Shown: piece by piece, positions 53,601-63,847 of the stretch
Layout of the letters: each line of letters opens with the position of its first letter
Position numbering within the stretch: position 1 is the first letter of the stretch
From: Vibrio sp. ED004
GTDB taxonomy: Bacteria > Pseudomonadota > Gammaproteobacteria > Enterobacterales > Vibrionaceae
Direction: 5' to 3'
Length of the DNA: 64,000 nucleotides
NCBI RefSeq assembly: GCF_023206395.1
Contig: NZ_CP066149.1
Span: forward strand, 3,596,001 to 3,660,000
Notes under the pieces: model-generated
The model's database searches: none
Told to the model about the DNA's origin: nothing
Seen by the model: only the letters and a program-made list of their open reading frames with translations
Position numbers and translations under genes: made by a program

Positions 53601-56600
53601 ACAACCTGTGTTCATCGGATGCAAAGTGAGCATGGAGACCAAGAGGAACTTCTCGCTCAGCATGAATAGATTGCATCAGCTCACCTTCAACCTGGCTAAA
53701 GTTCGTCCTCAAGATTTCATGACGAGCAATCAGAATATTGATTGCTCGCTCAAGAACCGTGACGTTCACATCCCCATTAAATTTAAGTCCTAAAGGCATG
53801 TGGTAAGCGGCACTGATTGGTAGCAGTTGTTGAACGAACCACAATCGTTTCTGTACAGCAGAAGCCGGCATGTATGGCAGTCGTGACACGCGCTCGATGA
53901 CAGCCATTTCTCTTCGACTTTGAGGGTCTAACACCACACATTGAGCAGCAAGGTCTTTAAGCAATGGCGTATCAAATACCGCCTGTAACGGCAGCCTGAT
54001 GTTGTCTTGTTGGTTCAGCCTTCCTACAAGTTGGGTCGCCAATAGCGATTGACCGCCCAAAGCAAAGAAGTCATCCTCACGGCTTATCTTCTCTTTGCTA
54101 AATAGCACTTGCCATTGATTTGCTAACGCTAACTCCATCTCCCCAATTGGCGCTATATACTCTGAGCTAGCTTCCTCTTGCCAGTTTGGCATCGGTAGGC
54201 GCTTTTTATCGACTTTACTTGCTGGAGTTAAAGGAATCTTATCCATTTTGACAACTTGGCTAGGCACCATGTAATCAGGAAGATCTCTGGCAAGATCTTT
54301 CAGAGCCTTATCATTAGATAGCTCGTTATCGCTTTGTATATATGCCACCAGCTGTTTACCTGATGGGCTGTCACAAGCAATGACCGCACACTGCTCCGAA
54401 CCGGTGATCTTTTGTAGGCGAGATTCTATTTCACCAAGCTCAACTCTAAACCCTCGCATCTTAACCTGTTCGTCGCTACGACCGAGATACTCCATAACGC
54501 CATCTGAACGCCATTTCACCACATCTCCAGTTCGATACATTCGCTCACCATTACTTGAGAATGGATCAGGAATAAAACGTTCAGATGTTAGATCAGGACG
54601 TTCAAAGTAACCTCTTGCGAGCCCAACTTCTTCCCCTATATAGAGCTCTCCTGAAACACCTGCAGGAACACGGTTTAATGCCGAATCCAGCACGTATAAA
54701 GTTCGATTTCCGACGGCTTTCCCGATAGGTGCGTAAGCACTTTCTAATTCGGTTTCTGGATACGCCTCCCAAATCATTGGCGTGACAACGGTTTCGGTTG
54801 GCCCGTAACCATTAATGATTCGCTTAGGTTTTAGAACGCGTTGCAATTGGAAATAGGTATCACGAGTGAAGGCTTCGCCACCTAATGTCCACGAACGCAC
54901 ATAGAGTTCGGGGTTACAGCCCTCAATCCACTCTAACAGCGGCAGCACATAACTTGGTGGGAAACACGCAATAGTGATCTGTTCACGTGTTAATACATCG
55001 CAGGTTTGTTGAGCGCTCCACAATGATTGGTCTCGAATAACCAAGCGTGAACCGAATGCCAATGGCACAGTCCAACGTTCAATGGCGCCATCAAAGCTGA
55101 TTGACGCAAAATGTAGCTCTACATCGTTTGCTGTCATGCCGTATCGCTGTCCGATAGTTTGGACATGCATGCTCAACCCTTGTTGCGACACACAAACCCC
55201 TTTCGGCTTGCCAGTCGAACCCGATGTGTAGATCATGTAAGCCAGTTGGTCAGGTAATATCGCAGGCTTTTGGCTGAGGGTTTCAGTTAAATCAAACGAG
55301 CTATAGCCGATAGTTTTAGCTTGGTTCTTAATACGATTCGCTAACGATTCACTTAATAAATCATGAACCAAAACACGCGCTCCGCTATCTTTGACCATAA
55401 AGTCTAAGCGCTCTTGGGGGTATGAAGGATCTAGTGGCAAGAAAGCCGCGCCTGCTTTCATGACACCCATCATTACCACCAGCATATTGCAGTCACGCTC
55501 AAAGAGCACACCAACAATATCATCGCGTTCAACACCTTCAGTAATGAGCCTTGAAGCTATCGCCTCACTCTGTTCAACCACCTGCTGATAAGTTAAATGC
55601 TGTCTTTGTTGTCCATTATTAACCTCAACGTTCGATACTAGCGCTTCATTATCAGGACGCAGTAACATCTGCTTTGCTACTAAGTCGGTAAACGGTTCAA
55701 ACGTCCAAGCCTCTGGTTCACGGTCAAATGACCCAAGCTCACTCACCTGCTCTGGAGCCAATTCTGGCAGTCGTCCTAAGTCTGCCGTTAAGTGTTGGAC
55801 AAGTTGAGTTAGATAGTGTCGATTAGTCGCACACAGGGCTTCTATTTGCTGGGGTGTAAACTTGCCCTCGTCGTAAGCAAAAACAATGCGAAGCGACTCG
55901 CTCGGCAAAATAGCCAAGGTTAACGGGTAATGGGTAAACTCATAACTTTCTGGCTCACCAATGCTAAATTCACCGTTCCCTTCACTATTTAGAAGTGCTT
56001 CATCCAATGGGTAGTTTTCAAAAACCACTAAGGTGTCGAATAGATTCTCACCAGACCACCCAGTTTGTGCTTGGATATCAGACAGAGAAGAATAACTGAA
56101 CTCACGCTGATCACTGGATGATGTTTGAATCTCTAACATCCATTCAGATACTGATTTAGAAAGATCAATTCGATGTGAGATAGGCAACGTATTAATAAAC
56201 AAACCCACCATCGAATCACTATGAGCCAGTTCTGTCGGACGCCCCGCTACCGTATTACCAAAAACTGGGCTCTCTTGCCCGGTGAAGCGATTCAATGTCA
56301 GTAGCCAAGCTGCTTGAGTTAACGTGTTAAGCGTCACACCCGCTTGTTTTAGCTTAGGTAACCATTCGCTGATGGTCTCAGATGAATAGTCGTCATTGTA
56401 ACGATGGAATCTGGATACGTTAGACTCAGTGACCTCGGCATTCGGTTTTCCAAAAGATTCAACCAAACGTGTTGGTGATTCCATGTTTTGAAGGTAGCGC
56501 TGCCAATACTGATTAGACTGCTGACTATCTTGGTTCTGTATCCAAGACAAATAGTCTGAAAACTCACCTTTGACTGGTGCAACAGTATGGCCTTGATACA

Positions 56601-59600
56601 AGGCAAACAAATCGCTGAGTAGTACGCCCGTACTCCATCCATCCATTAGAATGTGGTGGATCGTAAATATACATTGCACTTGATCATCATGGGTTTGAAC
56701 GAAATCGACGCGCCACAAAGGTTTTACTTTTGCATGGTCAACAAACTGCTCTAACTCAAAGCCTTGCTCAATCGTTTTCTGTTTGTAGGAATCAAGGTCA
56801 AATTGGCTACGCTTTCGAACATCCAATATCGTGTAATCCAGACTAAGCTCTGGCCATTCGGCAAGGTAAGCCCCACCATCAAATGAGAACAATGTAGAAC
56901 GCAGCATTTGGTGTCTATTCATTACACCTTGCCAAGCATCAATCATCTTTGTCACATCAACGTTGTTTAAAGGCAACGTTATCTGATTGACGTACGTACT
57001 ATTACTTTCAGAGAGCTTCGCGTGGAAATAGAGACCTTGTTGTAAGGTTGATAACGGTAAAATTGTTCGAGGTAATGAGCTTGATGCAACTGATGGACTT
57101 GATAAACTTGCACCAGCACAAAGTTGATTTAATTGGGTTTGGGTCAATTCAACCAATGGTACATCGCTGGTGGTCAATACCGGATTGGCTTCAATAAACA
57201 GTTCATGTAAACGTTCGATGCTGCTATCAAATGCCGCATGTAGTGCCTCAACTTCAACTTGTTTGAAACTGTGGCTATCCAACTCAACATCCCATGTTAA
57301 GTGCTCAGTGTGCACAGAAGCATTGATAACGATCGCCGCATCTGCAGCGTTTGATTCATCACGCCATAAGCCCGTATTTGTTACCTCAACCGCGTCATTC
57401 ATCTGTTGAGTGAGATTGCCTAGATAGTTAAACAGCACATCCATATCACCAACATGAGGCCAAAGATTTTGCATTACGCCAGCATGAAACGTGACGCCGC
57501 CAAACTCGTCTGCATTACAATTATCTTTGAGGGATTTAACCCACTCTTCCAACGAATCAAGAGCAGGAACGGCTTGCGGATATAATGATGTGTACCACCC
57601 GACAGTTCGACTTAAATCAACCCCGGAGTTTTCGGTATAGCGACCGTGAGATTCACGATGAATGGTTAACGCCTTTCCTTGGTTTAACGAACTGACCGTT
57701 AAAGCACTCACAATGAATGCAATTTGTTCCGGAGTGAGGCGAGCAAATTCTTGGCCAGCTTTATTTAGAGCATTGATTTTTGATAAAGGAGTATGCCATT
57801 GCATCGCAATTGGCTTTCCACGTTTTGTAGGATAAAGCGGTGATTTCGTTTGCTCTGTCCAGTACATTTTTTGATCTTCAGATATCGTCAATGTACTTAA
57901 GGTATGGCCCCAGTTACCTTGATGATGAGTCTTTTGACCCAATAAGAGTTCAGGTGATGCTTTTTGGGACGAATCTTGAGTGTCATAAGCTTCTTGATAT
58001 GCATTATAAAGCTTAGCAAGATCTTCAATAATCACAGGCCACGAAAGTGCGTCTACAACGAGATGGTGAATCGCAATTAAAATTTCGCTTTGCTGACCAA
58101 GTTCTCCCTGTTTGTTCAGGCTGCGAGTTCCGACAGCACCAATGACACCGTGAGTTAGATCTATGCTCGCCTGAACTTGTGTAAGGTTTATCTCGTCTTC
58201 AAATGAATGAATAGCAAACTCGGCATTGTCTTGATAATTTGCCGTCGCTTTTAATGAAGAGTCCGACGAATGAGCAAAGTGCAGTCTCAATGCGTCGTGG
58301 TGTTCAACAAGACCTTTGAATGAAGCAGTCAATCGTTCAACATCTACTGGGTAGTGCCAATTAAACTGGATAAATTGATTACAACGACTCAGTTTAAAAT
58401 GATCAATGTATCTTTGCTGAATGGGTAGCAGTGCGACTTCCCCTTGGAGCTTATTCTGCTCAGCTTTGACCAGCTTGGTTTCTGTCAGATTGTCCGCCAT
58501 ATCACTTAACTTCGGAAAATCGAAAACTTGTTTTGGCGATAACATCAAACCTTGTTGACGCAACTTTCCGACTAGTTGAAGAGCCATAATCGAGTCACCA
58601 CCTAGCGCAAAGAATTGGCTATTCGCTCCAACACTCTTAACCTTAAGTAGATCACACCAAATATCAGCCAGAAGTTGTTGTTGTTCGTTCTCAACTTTAC
58701 CTTGTTCGGTGTGAAGCTCAGACCAATCAGGCGCAAGCAATTGCTTTCTATCAACCTTACCTGCAGGTGTCAGTGGCAACTTGTTTTGCACAGTAATACA
58801 GGCAGGTACCATGTAATCAGGCAGCGTTTGTCCCAATTGTTCAATCCATCGCGCTTCTTCATTTCTATGAGTACTTCGCGATAAAACATCGTTTAGTTCG
58901 ACCTCATTTGCTTGAGTCTCGCTTTGTTGCCCTTCACTTAGCTGAACATAACCGACAAGCTTTTTACCCGTAGGAGATTCGTGATCAACAACAGCACAGA
59001 ACTCCGCACCTGAAAGCGCCTGAAGTTGGGATTCGATCTCCCCTAGTTCGACACGGAACCCACGAATTTTAACCTGTTGGTCTACCCGACCTAGGTACTC
59101 CATGATGCCATCATCGCGCCACTGAACGAGGTCACCCGTTCGATACATCCTCTCGCCATTATTAGAAAATGGATCAGGAACAAAACGTTCAGCAGTTAAA
59201 TTAGGCTTTTTCAAATAACCTTCAGCTAAACCCACTTCAGAACCAATGTACAACTCACCACTGCAGCCAAATGGCACTTGGCTTAACTCAGAATCAAGTA
59301 CATACAGCTTTCTGTCACCGACTGGAGTTCCAATCGGCGCGTATGCGCTCTCCATTGAATCTTGTGCATACGCTTCCCAAATCATCGGCGTGATAACCGT
59401 TTCTGTTGGACCATAACCGTTAATGATTCGTGGGGGCGCTAACACGTCTTGGATTCGTTCAAAGGTCTCTCGAGTGAACGCTTCACCACCCAAAGTAATA
59501 GACCGCAGTGCCAATGGCGGTTTTGTCGCTTCAATCCAGTCGAGTAACGGACCGACATAGCTTGGAGGAAAACAAGCGATGGTCACTTTTTCTTGTTGCA

Positions 59601-61659
59601 GTACATCGCAGGTCTTTTCCGCAGTCCATAACTCTTGATCGCGAATCACCAAGCGAGAACCAAAGGCTAAAGGCACAGTCCAACGTTCAACCGCACCATC
59701 AAAACTAATCGATGCAAAGTGCAGTTCAACGTCATCTTCACTCATGCCATATCGCTGACCAATCGTTTGAACGTGCATGCTCAAACCTTCATGAGATATG
59801 GTGACGCCTTTTGGCTTTCCCGTTGAACCAGAGGTATAGATGATATAGGCCAGCTCTTCGGCCAACGGACGTTTAAAAGAATTATCTGAAGGCAAACCTG
59901 AAAGCTCTGCACTCTCAACACAGAACTGAGTAACACCATCACTACTGTTTAATGCATCGGTGCATCTAGACCTAGATTTAGAATGAGTCAGGAGTAGTTC
60001 TGCCCCACTATCTTCCAACATAAAATTCAATCGTTCGGTTGGGTAATCTGGGTCTAAGGGTAAGAAAGGCGCGCCCGCTTTCAGAACGGCGATCATTGAC
60101 ACGATCATATCGACGCCACGCTCCATCATCACACCAATCGGTGATTTTGACGTGGTCTTTTGAGACAAAATCGAATGCGCCAACTGGTTTGAACGAGTCT
60201 CCAACTCTAGATAGCTCATTGACTCATTTTGGTGTTTTAACGCAATACTATTCGGGCACTTAACGGCTTGCTCCGTCACTAAATCAGTAAACGGACGATA
60301 GTGCCAAGAATGATCACCCGAACCATATTGGTCTATTAACCTCATGTCCTTGCTTGAGATTGCATTTACCGACGCTACAGCTGCATCTGGTGATTGAACA
60401 ATGGTCGTTAAGTTTACTTTAAAGCTCTCGATGAATTTGGTGATAAACGGACGAGTGAACTTCTCTTTTGCATAGACAAACCGCAGTGGAGCGTCGCCTT
60501 TATTAATAACGTCCAACACCAATTCAAATGGAGTTTCTAGTACTGGGAATTCTTCAAACTCGGCCGAAACTCCGTTGGTGTTCAGCGAGAATTTACCACC
60601 ATGATTCCGGAAGTTCAGTGCCGTTGTAGGAAGTGGTAAGTCGCAGGTTAGCGCTTCTAATGGTGTACTTTCGTAGGCTAGCGACGCTTTCATTGAAGCC
60701 TGAGTGTTGTTGACCAATTGAGACAGCGTCATTTCTGCGTCAATGCGATAGCCCATCACCGCACTATTCACATAAAAGCCAACCGTTCTGCGATTCTTAG
60801 CATTACGGTTTAGCGCAGGGACACAAATAGAAGGATGAACATTAGAAGAATACTGGCGTAGCGTGAGCATCATTGCAGACGCTAACACCTCAAACTTGGT
60901 CGCGCCTAACTCACTGCTTAACTTTTTGATTGATTCATTGGTTTCGTTAGACAAGCTAACAAGCTCATGTCTCGCCCCGTAAGTATCTCGCGATTGGTCG
61001 CTAAGATTTGAGATCGAGAGCGACTCTTCACCGATAAACTGATTCTCGACCCATGCTGCTTTCTGTTGCTTATAGAGATCAGACGTTTCTGCACTGGTCT
61101 GCTCTGCTGCGTAGTCAAGATAACTTTGAACCTCTTTCCCATTGTAGATTTTACCTGCAACCGAATTCACCAGCATCTTAATTTTGATTTGAAATGACCA
61201 AGCATCAGTGACGATGTGATGTGTCGCAAGCAACACAGCAAAGCGATGCTCAGCGACTTGATAAATACAGCAGCGTGCTAGGTTGCTTTCCACCAAGTTG
61301 AAAGTCTGTTGCCAACGTTGGCGAGCATCCTGATTGATAAACTCGACGGTATTCGAATCACCCCGCATGTCGATATAATCATGTTCAACAGGACTAAAAG
61401 GCATCACTCGTTGAACGGCTTTTCCCTCAACTTCAGCAAACTGACTACGTAACGAAGGAAATGCCGATACCATTTCGTTTAATGAATGTTGAAGCTTTTC
61501 AACAGTAACACCGTTACCTTCAAACCAAAGTAAGCCACCCAAGTTATAGGCTAGGCTCATCGGTTGTAATTGCTGAAATAACCACAAGCGTTGTTGAGAG
61601 TATGAGAGCGGATTCCAAGGTGTTACGGAATCCAAAATTTGTTCATCATCCACTGACAT
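50662..61659 (-). CDS. NRPS 1: C-A-T-E-C-A-T-C-A-T (starter acylation plus three residues)
   Basis: A 3665-aa synthetase. C1 (HHIVTDAWS near 148) begins the protein with no loading module, as expected for fatty-acyl starter condensation. A1 (near 603), T1 (GGDSI near 1020), E1 (HHLVVDALSW near 1198), C2 (HHILMDGWS near 1668), A2 (near 2140), T2 (GGQSL near 2535), C3 (HHIICDGIA near 2728), A3 (near 3210) and T3 (GGHSL near 3596) follow. A1 and A2 share the hydroxyornithine-type pocket FDGAxERW. A3 has FDVSVWE and a YGPTEAAIDVTYW end, giving the Ser code DVW-H-SL-D. Predicted product: acyl-hOrn-hOrn-Ser handed to NRPS 2. Confidence 0.92.
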   Translation of the reverse strand: MSVDDEQILDSVTPWNPLSYSQQRLWLFQQLQPMSLAYNLGGLLWFEGNGVTVEKLQHSLNEMVSAFPSLRSQFAEVEGKAVQRVMPFSPVEHDYIDMRGDSNTVEFINQDARQRWQQTFNLVESNLARCCIYQVAEHRFAVLLATHHIVTDAWSFQIKIKMLVNSVAGKIYNGKEVQSYLDYAAEQTSAETSDLYKQQKAAWVENQFIGEESLSISNLSDQSRDTYGARHELVSLSNETNESIKKLSSELGATKFEVLASAMMLTLRQYSSNVHPSICVPALNRNAKNRRTVGFYVNSAVMGYRIDAEMTLSQLVNNTQASMKASLAYESTPLEALTCDLPLPTTALNFRNHGGKFSLNTNGVSAEFEEFPVLETPFELVLDVINKGDAPLRFVYAKEKFTRPFITKFIESFKVNLTTIVQSPDAAVASVNAISSKDMRLIDQYGSGDHSWHYRPFTDLVTEQAVKCPNSIALKHQNESMSYLELETRSNQLAHSILSQKTTSKSPIGVMMERGVDMIVSMIAVLKAGAPFLPLDPDYPTERLNFMLEDSGAELLLTHSKSRSRCTDALNSSDGVTQFCVESAELSGLPSDNSFKRPLAEELAYIIYTSGSTGKPKGVTISHEGLSMHVQTIGQRYGMSEDDVELHFASISFDGAVERWTVPLAFGSRLVIRDQELWTAEKTCDVLQQEKVTIACFPPSYVGPLLDWIEATKPPLALRSITLGGEAFTRETFERIQDVLAPPRIINGYGPTETVITPMIWEAYAQDSMESAYAPIGTPVGDRKLYVLDSELSQVPFGCSGELYIGSEVGLAEGYLKKPNLTAERFVPDPFSNNGERMYRTGDLVQWRDDGIMEYLGRVDQQVKIRGFRVELGEIESQLQALSGAEFCAVVDHESPTGKKLVGYVQLSEGQQSETQANEVELNDVLSRSTHRNEEARWIEQLGQTLPDYMVPACITVQNKLPLTPAGKVDRKQLLAPDWSELHTEQGKVENEQQQLLADIWCDLLKVKSVGANSQFFALGGDSIMALQLVGKLRQQGLMLSPKQVFDFPKLSDMADNLTETKLVKAEQNKLQGEVALLPIQQRYIDHFKLSRCNQFIQFNWHYPVDVERLTASFKGLVEHHDALRLHFAHSSDSSLKATANYQDNAEFAIHSFEDEINLTQVQASIDLTHGVIGAVGTRSLNKQGELGQQSEILIAIHHLVVDALSWPVIIEDLAKLYNAYQEAYDTQDSSQKASPELLLGQKTHHQGNWGHTLSTLTISEDQKMYWTEQTKSPLYPTKRGKPIAMQWHTPLSKINALNKAGQEFARLTPEQIAFIVSALTVSSLNQGKALTIHRESHGRYTENSGVDLSRTVGWYTSLYPQAVPALDSLEEWVKSLKDNCNADEFGGVTFHAGVMQNLWPHVGDMDVLFNYLGNLTQQMNDAVEVTNTGLWRDESNAADAAIVINASVHTEHLTWDVELDSHSFKQVEVEALHAAFDSSIERLHELFIEANPVLTTSDVPLVELTQTQLNQLCAGASLSSPSVASSSLPRTILPLSTLQQGLYFHAKLSESNSTYVNQITLPLNNVDVTKMIDAWQGVMNRHQMLRSTLFSFDGGAYLAEWPELSLDYTILDVRKRSQFDLDSYKQKTIEQGFELEQFVDHAKVKPLWRVDFVQTHDDQVQCIFTIHHILMDGWSTGVLLSDLFALYQGHTVAPVKGEFSDYLSWIQNQDSQQSNQYWQRYLQNMESPTRLVESFGKPNAEVTESNVSRFHRYNDDYSSETISEWLPKLKQAGVTLNTLTQAAWLLTLNRFTGQESPVFGNTVAGRPTELAHSDSMVGLFINTLPISHRIDLSKSVSEWMLEIQTSSSDQREFSYSSLSDIQAQTGWSGENLFDTLVVFENYPLDEALLNSEGNGEFSIGEPESYEFTHYPLTLAILPSESLRIVFAYDEGKFTPQQIEALCATNRHYLTQLVQHLTADLGRLPELAPEQVSELGSFDREPEAWTFEPFTDLVAKQMLLRPDNEALVSNVEVNNGQQRQHLTYQQVVEQSEAIASRLITEGVERDDIVGVLFERDCNMLVVMMGVMKAGAAFLPLDPSYPQERLDFMVKDSGARVLVHDLLSESLANRIKNQAKTIGYSSFDLTETLSQKPAILPDQLAYMIYTSGSTGKPKGVCVSQQGLSMHVQTIGQRYGMTANDVELHFASISFDGAIERWTVPLAFGSRLVIRDQSLWSAQQTCDVLTREQITIACFPPSYVLPLLEWIEGCNPELYVRSWTLGGEAFTRDTYFQLQRVLKPKRIINGYGPTETVVTPMIWEAYPETELESAYAPIGKAVGNRTLYVLDSALNRVPAGVSGELYIGEEVGLARGYFERPDLTSERFIPDPFSSNGERMYRTGDVVKWRSDGVMEYLGRSDEQVKMRGFRVELGEIESRLQKITGSEQCAVIACDSPSGKQLVAYIQSDNELSNDKALKDLARDLPDYMVPSQVVKMDKIPLTPASKVDKKRLPMPNWQEEASSEYIAPIGEMELALANQWQVLFSKEKISREDDFFALGGQSLLATQLVGRLNQQDNIRLPLQAVFDTPLLKDLAAQCVVLDPQSRREMAVIERVSRLPYMPASAVQKRLWFVQQLLPISAAYHMPLGLKFNGDVNVTVLERAINILIARHEILRTNFSQVEGELMQSIHAEREVPLGLHAHFASDEHRLSAYQDLIAKPFDFSEGSLIRFDWIIGKPETSANVKQGELLIVAHHIICDGIAMQQLLSELADCYVSMIRSEEKTKRQGLRTPEITNDFQYADYANWQKQWLESEEASEQKAWWLNALKYDIEPLVLHSDLSREQADTRGNRLHFELTSEQVSNITALAVSHNTTPFNVMLTLWHLLMHKYSGQEQVRVGVPVAGRTQIETQTMQGCFINSLVIPAQFSGELSFSGLLNQVKSFTEQALQRQGFPFEMLVESLGITGNLRYHPVFQTSFNFQSFDEQSLFDWQGLDVEPFDPGVVNAQLEIGMDIQQMSESKWLGFVSYVSPIFTQDFAQALLEHWLLLLDRIATNSDKLVSQLHLIDENATQQSRAFNNTSLDWGTFVTPSQAIQQQAEKTPDAVALSMQGNTLTYKQFDDRVNQLANWLRERGVTNETRVGLGLERSFDLVVGLHAITRAGGAYVPLDPSYPAERLQYILQSANIDLLLTDSSSMHLWPESEGCEYLDLSQLDTSAQSSMPPLVHWHPEQALYVIFTSGSTGLPKGVVNTQAALQNRLNWMQQEYALNESDCVLQKTPFSFDVSVWEFFWPLMTGARLAIAPPEAHRQSSVLSEVIQQEQVTTLHFVPSMLNAFSVETDISDCVSLKRIICSGEALPADLVDQVLNNAPVELHNLYGPTEAAIDVTYWPCELPVSKRIPIGYAISNTQLHVLDDNWNPVPIGVPGELYLAGIGLAREYLARPDLTADRFVPNPFGASGSRMYRTGDQVIQLADGRLEYLGRLDNQVKIRGLRIELEEIENVINQLEWVEESAVIAFKHQTGDQLVGYVIDSNWDQDKPDLVNKHLSEHLPDYMVPSILVGLSEMPLSPNGKRDRKALPAPEWQSIEYRAPETELELWFASNWEEVLEVPQVGLDDNFFALGGHSLLATRVVAKAHQELGLEVVLKDFFEANNLQALTDSLQAQYQTQNEHQQDEFDAMAALMDELELL

Positions 61660-61751
61660 TTTATTACCTAAGCATGAAATTTGGTTGCAGAAACCCTCTC
61701 TTCGCCCACGACAGGCGAAAAGTACAGGTATTGGCTAAAAGCTAAATGGGT

Positions 61752-61964
61752 TTAGTTTTCTAGGGCAGCTATCGCGTCGCGTAAACTTTTCGGGCGCATA
61801 TCGGTCCAAACTTCACGGATGTGTTCAAGACAATGTTCTTTGTTGCCTTTTACTCCAACCTCAATCCAACCGTTTGGCACTAAGTGATAAGTTGGCCAAA
61901 TGCTGTATTGTTCTTGCGCGTTTATAACAACGGTAAATTCTGTATTTGGGCTATCAATACTCAT
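61752..61964 (-). CDS. MbtH-like protein
   Basis: A 70-aa MbtH family protein with the invariant residues S-WP (YSIWPTYHLVP), P-GW (NGWIEVG) and the end W-TDMRPKSLRDA. Such proteins bind and activate NRPS adenylation domains. It is placed directly before NRPS 1 in the biosynthetic operon, its likely partner. Confidence 0.95.
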   Translation of the reverse strand: MSIDSPNTEFTVVINAQEQYSIWPTYHLVPNGWIEVGVKGNKEHCLEHIREVWTDMRPKSLRDAIAALEN

Positions 61965-62023
61965 TCTTTCCTCAACTAACTTTGTTTTATTGTGTTTTTG
62001 AGCCTAACTTGGCTCTTAAAAAC

Positions 62024-63691
62024 TCAAGCGACAACACTTTCTAGTGCTTGGTGCGCTTGAGCTAAATTCCCTTTACTCAACTCAATGAGGTTGCCGGTAT
62101 CCATTTTGAAAATTCGGTCTGCGGCATCAAAATAAGCGTCATCATGAGTAATCGCGATAACAGTCACACCACGCTGTTTAAGTAGCGGAAGTAGCTGGCG
62201 GTAAAAGAGTTTTCTGAATCTTGGGTCCTGATCAGCGGCCCATTCATCAAGTAGAATGCATCCACGTTTTTCGAGTACTGACATCATCAATGCCAGTCGT
62301 TTCCGCTGACCTTGCGAATATCTCACGTCGCTCAACTTACCTTGCTGATGTTCGACCTTGTGCGCCATTTCAAGTCGTATCATCCACTCATCAATATCTT
62401 GGTTTTCGATGTCTTGGCCTTCACCATCGACGATTTGATGAAACAGATGAAAGTCACTGAACACTGCTGAGAATTGATGGCGATAGTCTTGCCAATGTTC
62501 TTGAGTTACTTCGTTACCATCGACATAAACCTGGCCAGAATGCGGTCGGTAAAGCCCTGTTAGAAGGCGAGCAAAGGTCGATTTTCCACTACCATTCCCA
62601 CCAATAATAAAGATGTGTTCACCACGTTCGATCTTGATGTCAATCGGACCGACACCAAAAGAGTCACCATCAGAATCTGAACGATATCGATAGCTGGTAC
62701 CTACGAGTTCAAGTGAATTGAAGACTTTGGTTTGCGCGAGCTTCGGGTTGAGGCTTAGTTCGGTGCTCAAGTCTAACGACGACAATTTCTTCATCGAAAT
62801 GTTGGCGGTGATCAATGTTGGAATTGAGCCGACTGCCGACATCAATGGCGTTCTCATGAACAGCACAACTAAGGCGAACGTAGAAGCGACTTCCAGTGAT
62901 GCCCACCCCAAACCCGTCGCAAGGTAAAAATTCAAACCGATTAACGCCAATACAACGGTGTTCGCCATGTTGGCTGCAAAACCATTTAAGATGTCTGCTT
63001 GTGTCACTTCTTTTCGATAGCCTTCCGCATTCGCCGAAAAAGTTTCATCAAAGTAACGTTTGGCCCTGAATGGATTTAACGAGAGCTCTTTACGACCATC
63101 AATCAAAGACTGGTAATCGTGATACAGTTTGTCGTCATATTCACGAACCTGTTTAACGTGCTTGATGATGCGTGTAACGAGTATATAGCCAACAACACCC
63201 GTTAAAGAGAGCATTAATAAGCTGATACCAAACAATGGCATAGACAAAAAAGCCAAGTAGGCCAAAGCCACCGCTGTTAGCACTAAGCCATAAATCAACT
63301 CTGGTAAATGTACGAATGCGATAGTGATATTTCGAATATCGGTATTCAGTGAAGCAAGCACCCCTGCACTTCCTACTTTTTCAACTTGTTCGATATCGGT
63401 ATTCAAGAGTTGAGAAACCAATTCACAACGTTTGTTGTAAACGAACTTATGACCCAATTTATGAAGTGCGACCTGTGCGAAAGTGGCTGTCACCAACAAA
63501 CCAATCAACAACAAGGTGAACTGGAGCAAAGTGTTAGAAAGTGGCTCACTACTCTCGAGCAACTTGTGCTGAATAAACGCAATTACCCCTACACTAAGAA
63601 ACGCGCTCGCAATACTTAACAAGATCACAAGGGACAATGACTTTTTCTGTTTTTCAGCCAGTAATAGGATTAATCCCATCTCACATACCAT
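62024..63691 (-). CDS. PvdE/SyrD-like ABC exporter (cyclic-peptide/siderophore export)
   Basis: A 555-aa half transporter: six membrane spans in residues 1-300, then the nucleotide-binding domain. Walker A is GGNGSGKST near 362, the signature is YSQGQRKRLAL and Walker B is CILLDEWAADQDP near 480. The changed signature (YSQGQ for LSGGQ) is normal for this YojI/PvdE family. It should move the newly made siderophore across the inner membrane. The ATG at 63691 is used; MGLILLL four codons on is an alternative. It leads the biosynthetic operon behind a Fur box. Confidence 0.9.
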   Translation of the reverse strand: MVCEMGLILLLAEKQKKSLSLVILLSIASAFLSVGVIAFIQHKLLESSEPLSNTLLQFTLLLIGLLVTATFAQVALHKLGHKFVYNKRCELVSQLLNTDIEQVEKVGSAGVLASLNTDIRNITIAFVHLPELIYGLVLTAVALAYLAFLSMPLFGISLLMLSLTGVVGYILVTRIIKHVKQVREYDDKLYHDYQSLIDGRKELSLNPFRAKRYFDETFSANAEGYRKEVTQADILNGFAANMANTVVLALIGLNFYLATGLGWASLEVASTFALVVLFMRTPLMSAVGSIPTLITANISMKKLSSLDLSTELSLNPKLAQTKVFNSLELVGTSYRYRSDSDGDSFGVGPIDIKIERGEHIFIIGGNGSGKSTFARLLTGLYRPHSGQVYVDGNEVTQEHWQDYRHQFSAVFSDFHLFHQIVDGEGQDIENQDIDEWMIRLEMAHKVEHQQGKLSDVRYSQGQRKRLALMMSVLEKRGCILLDEWAADQDPRFRKLFYRQLLPLLKQRGVTVIAITHDDAYFDAADRIFKMDTGNLIELSKGNLAQAHQALESVVA

Positions 63692-63707
63692 TTAATTAAT
63701 TATTATT

Positions 63708-63726
63708 GTGATTATCATTATCGATA
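63708..63726. promoter_or_regulatory. Fur box upstream of the exporter-NRPS operon
   Basis: The reverse strand reads TATCGATAATGATAATCAC, which contains GATAATGATAATCA of the Fur consensus. It lies 17 bases before the exporter ATG and would repress the biosynthetic operon when iron is ample. Confidence 0.82.
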
Positions 63727-63847
63727 AATTGATAAGGTAATCCCGTTTAAGCCTAACCAAGTGACTTTGTTGTTTTGTTTCTGCGTTGTTTACACCACCG
63801 AGCAATTAGCAATTAGCAATCAGAATGGTGTCATCAACATCATTCCA

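Noticed and set aside
62024..63691. Defective ABC signature motif YSQGQ
   Set aside because: This variant is the normal signature of the YojI/PvdE exporter family, not a mutation.
63801..63820. AGCAATT tandem repeat near the FecCD gene end
   Set aside because: Three short copies in an AT-rich gap are within chance expectation and no regulatory role is evident.
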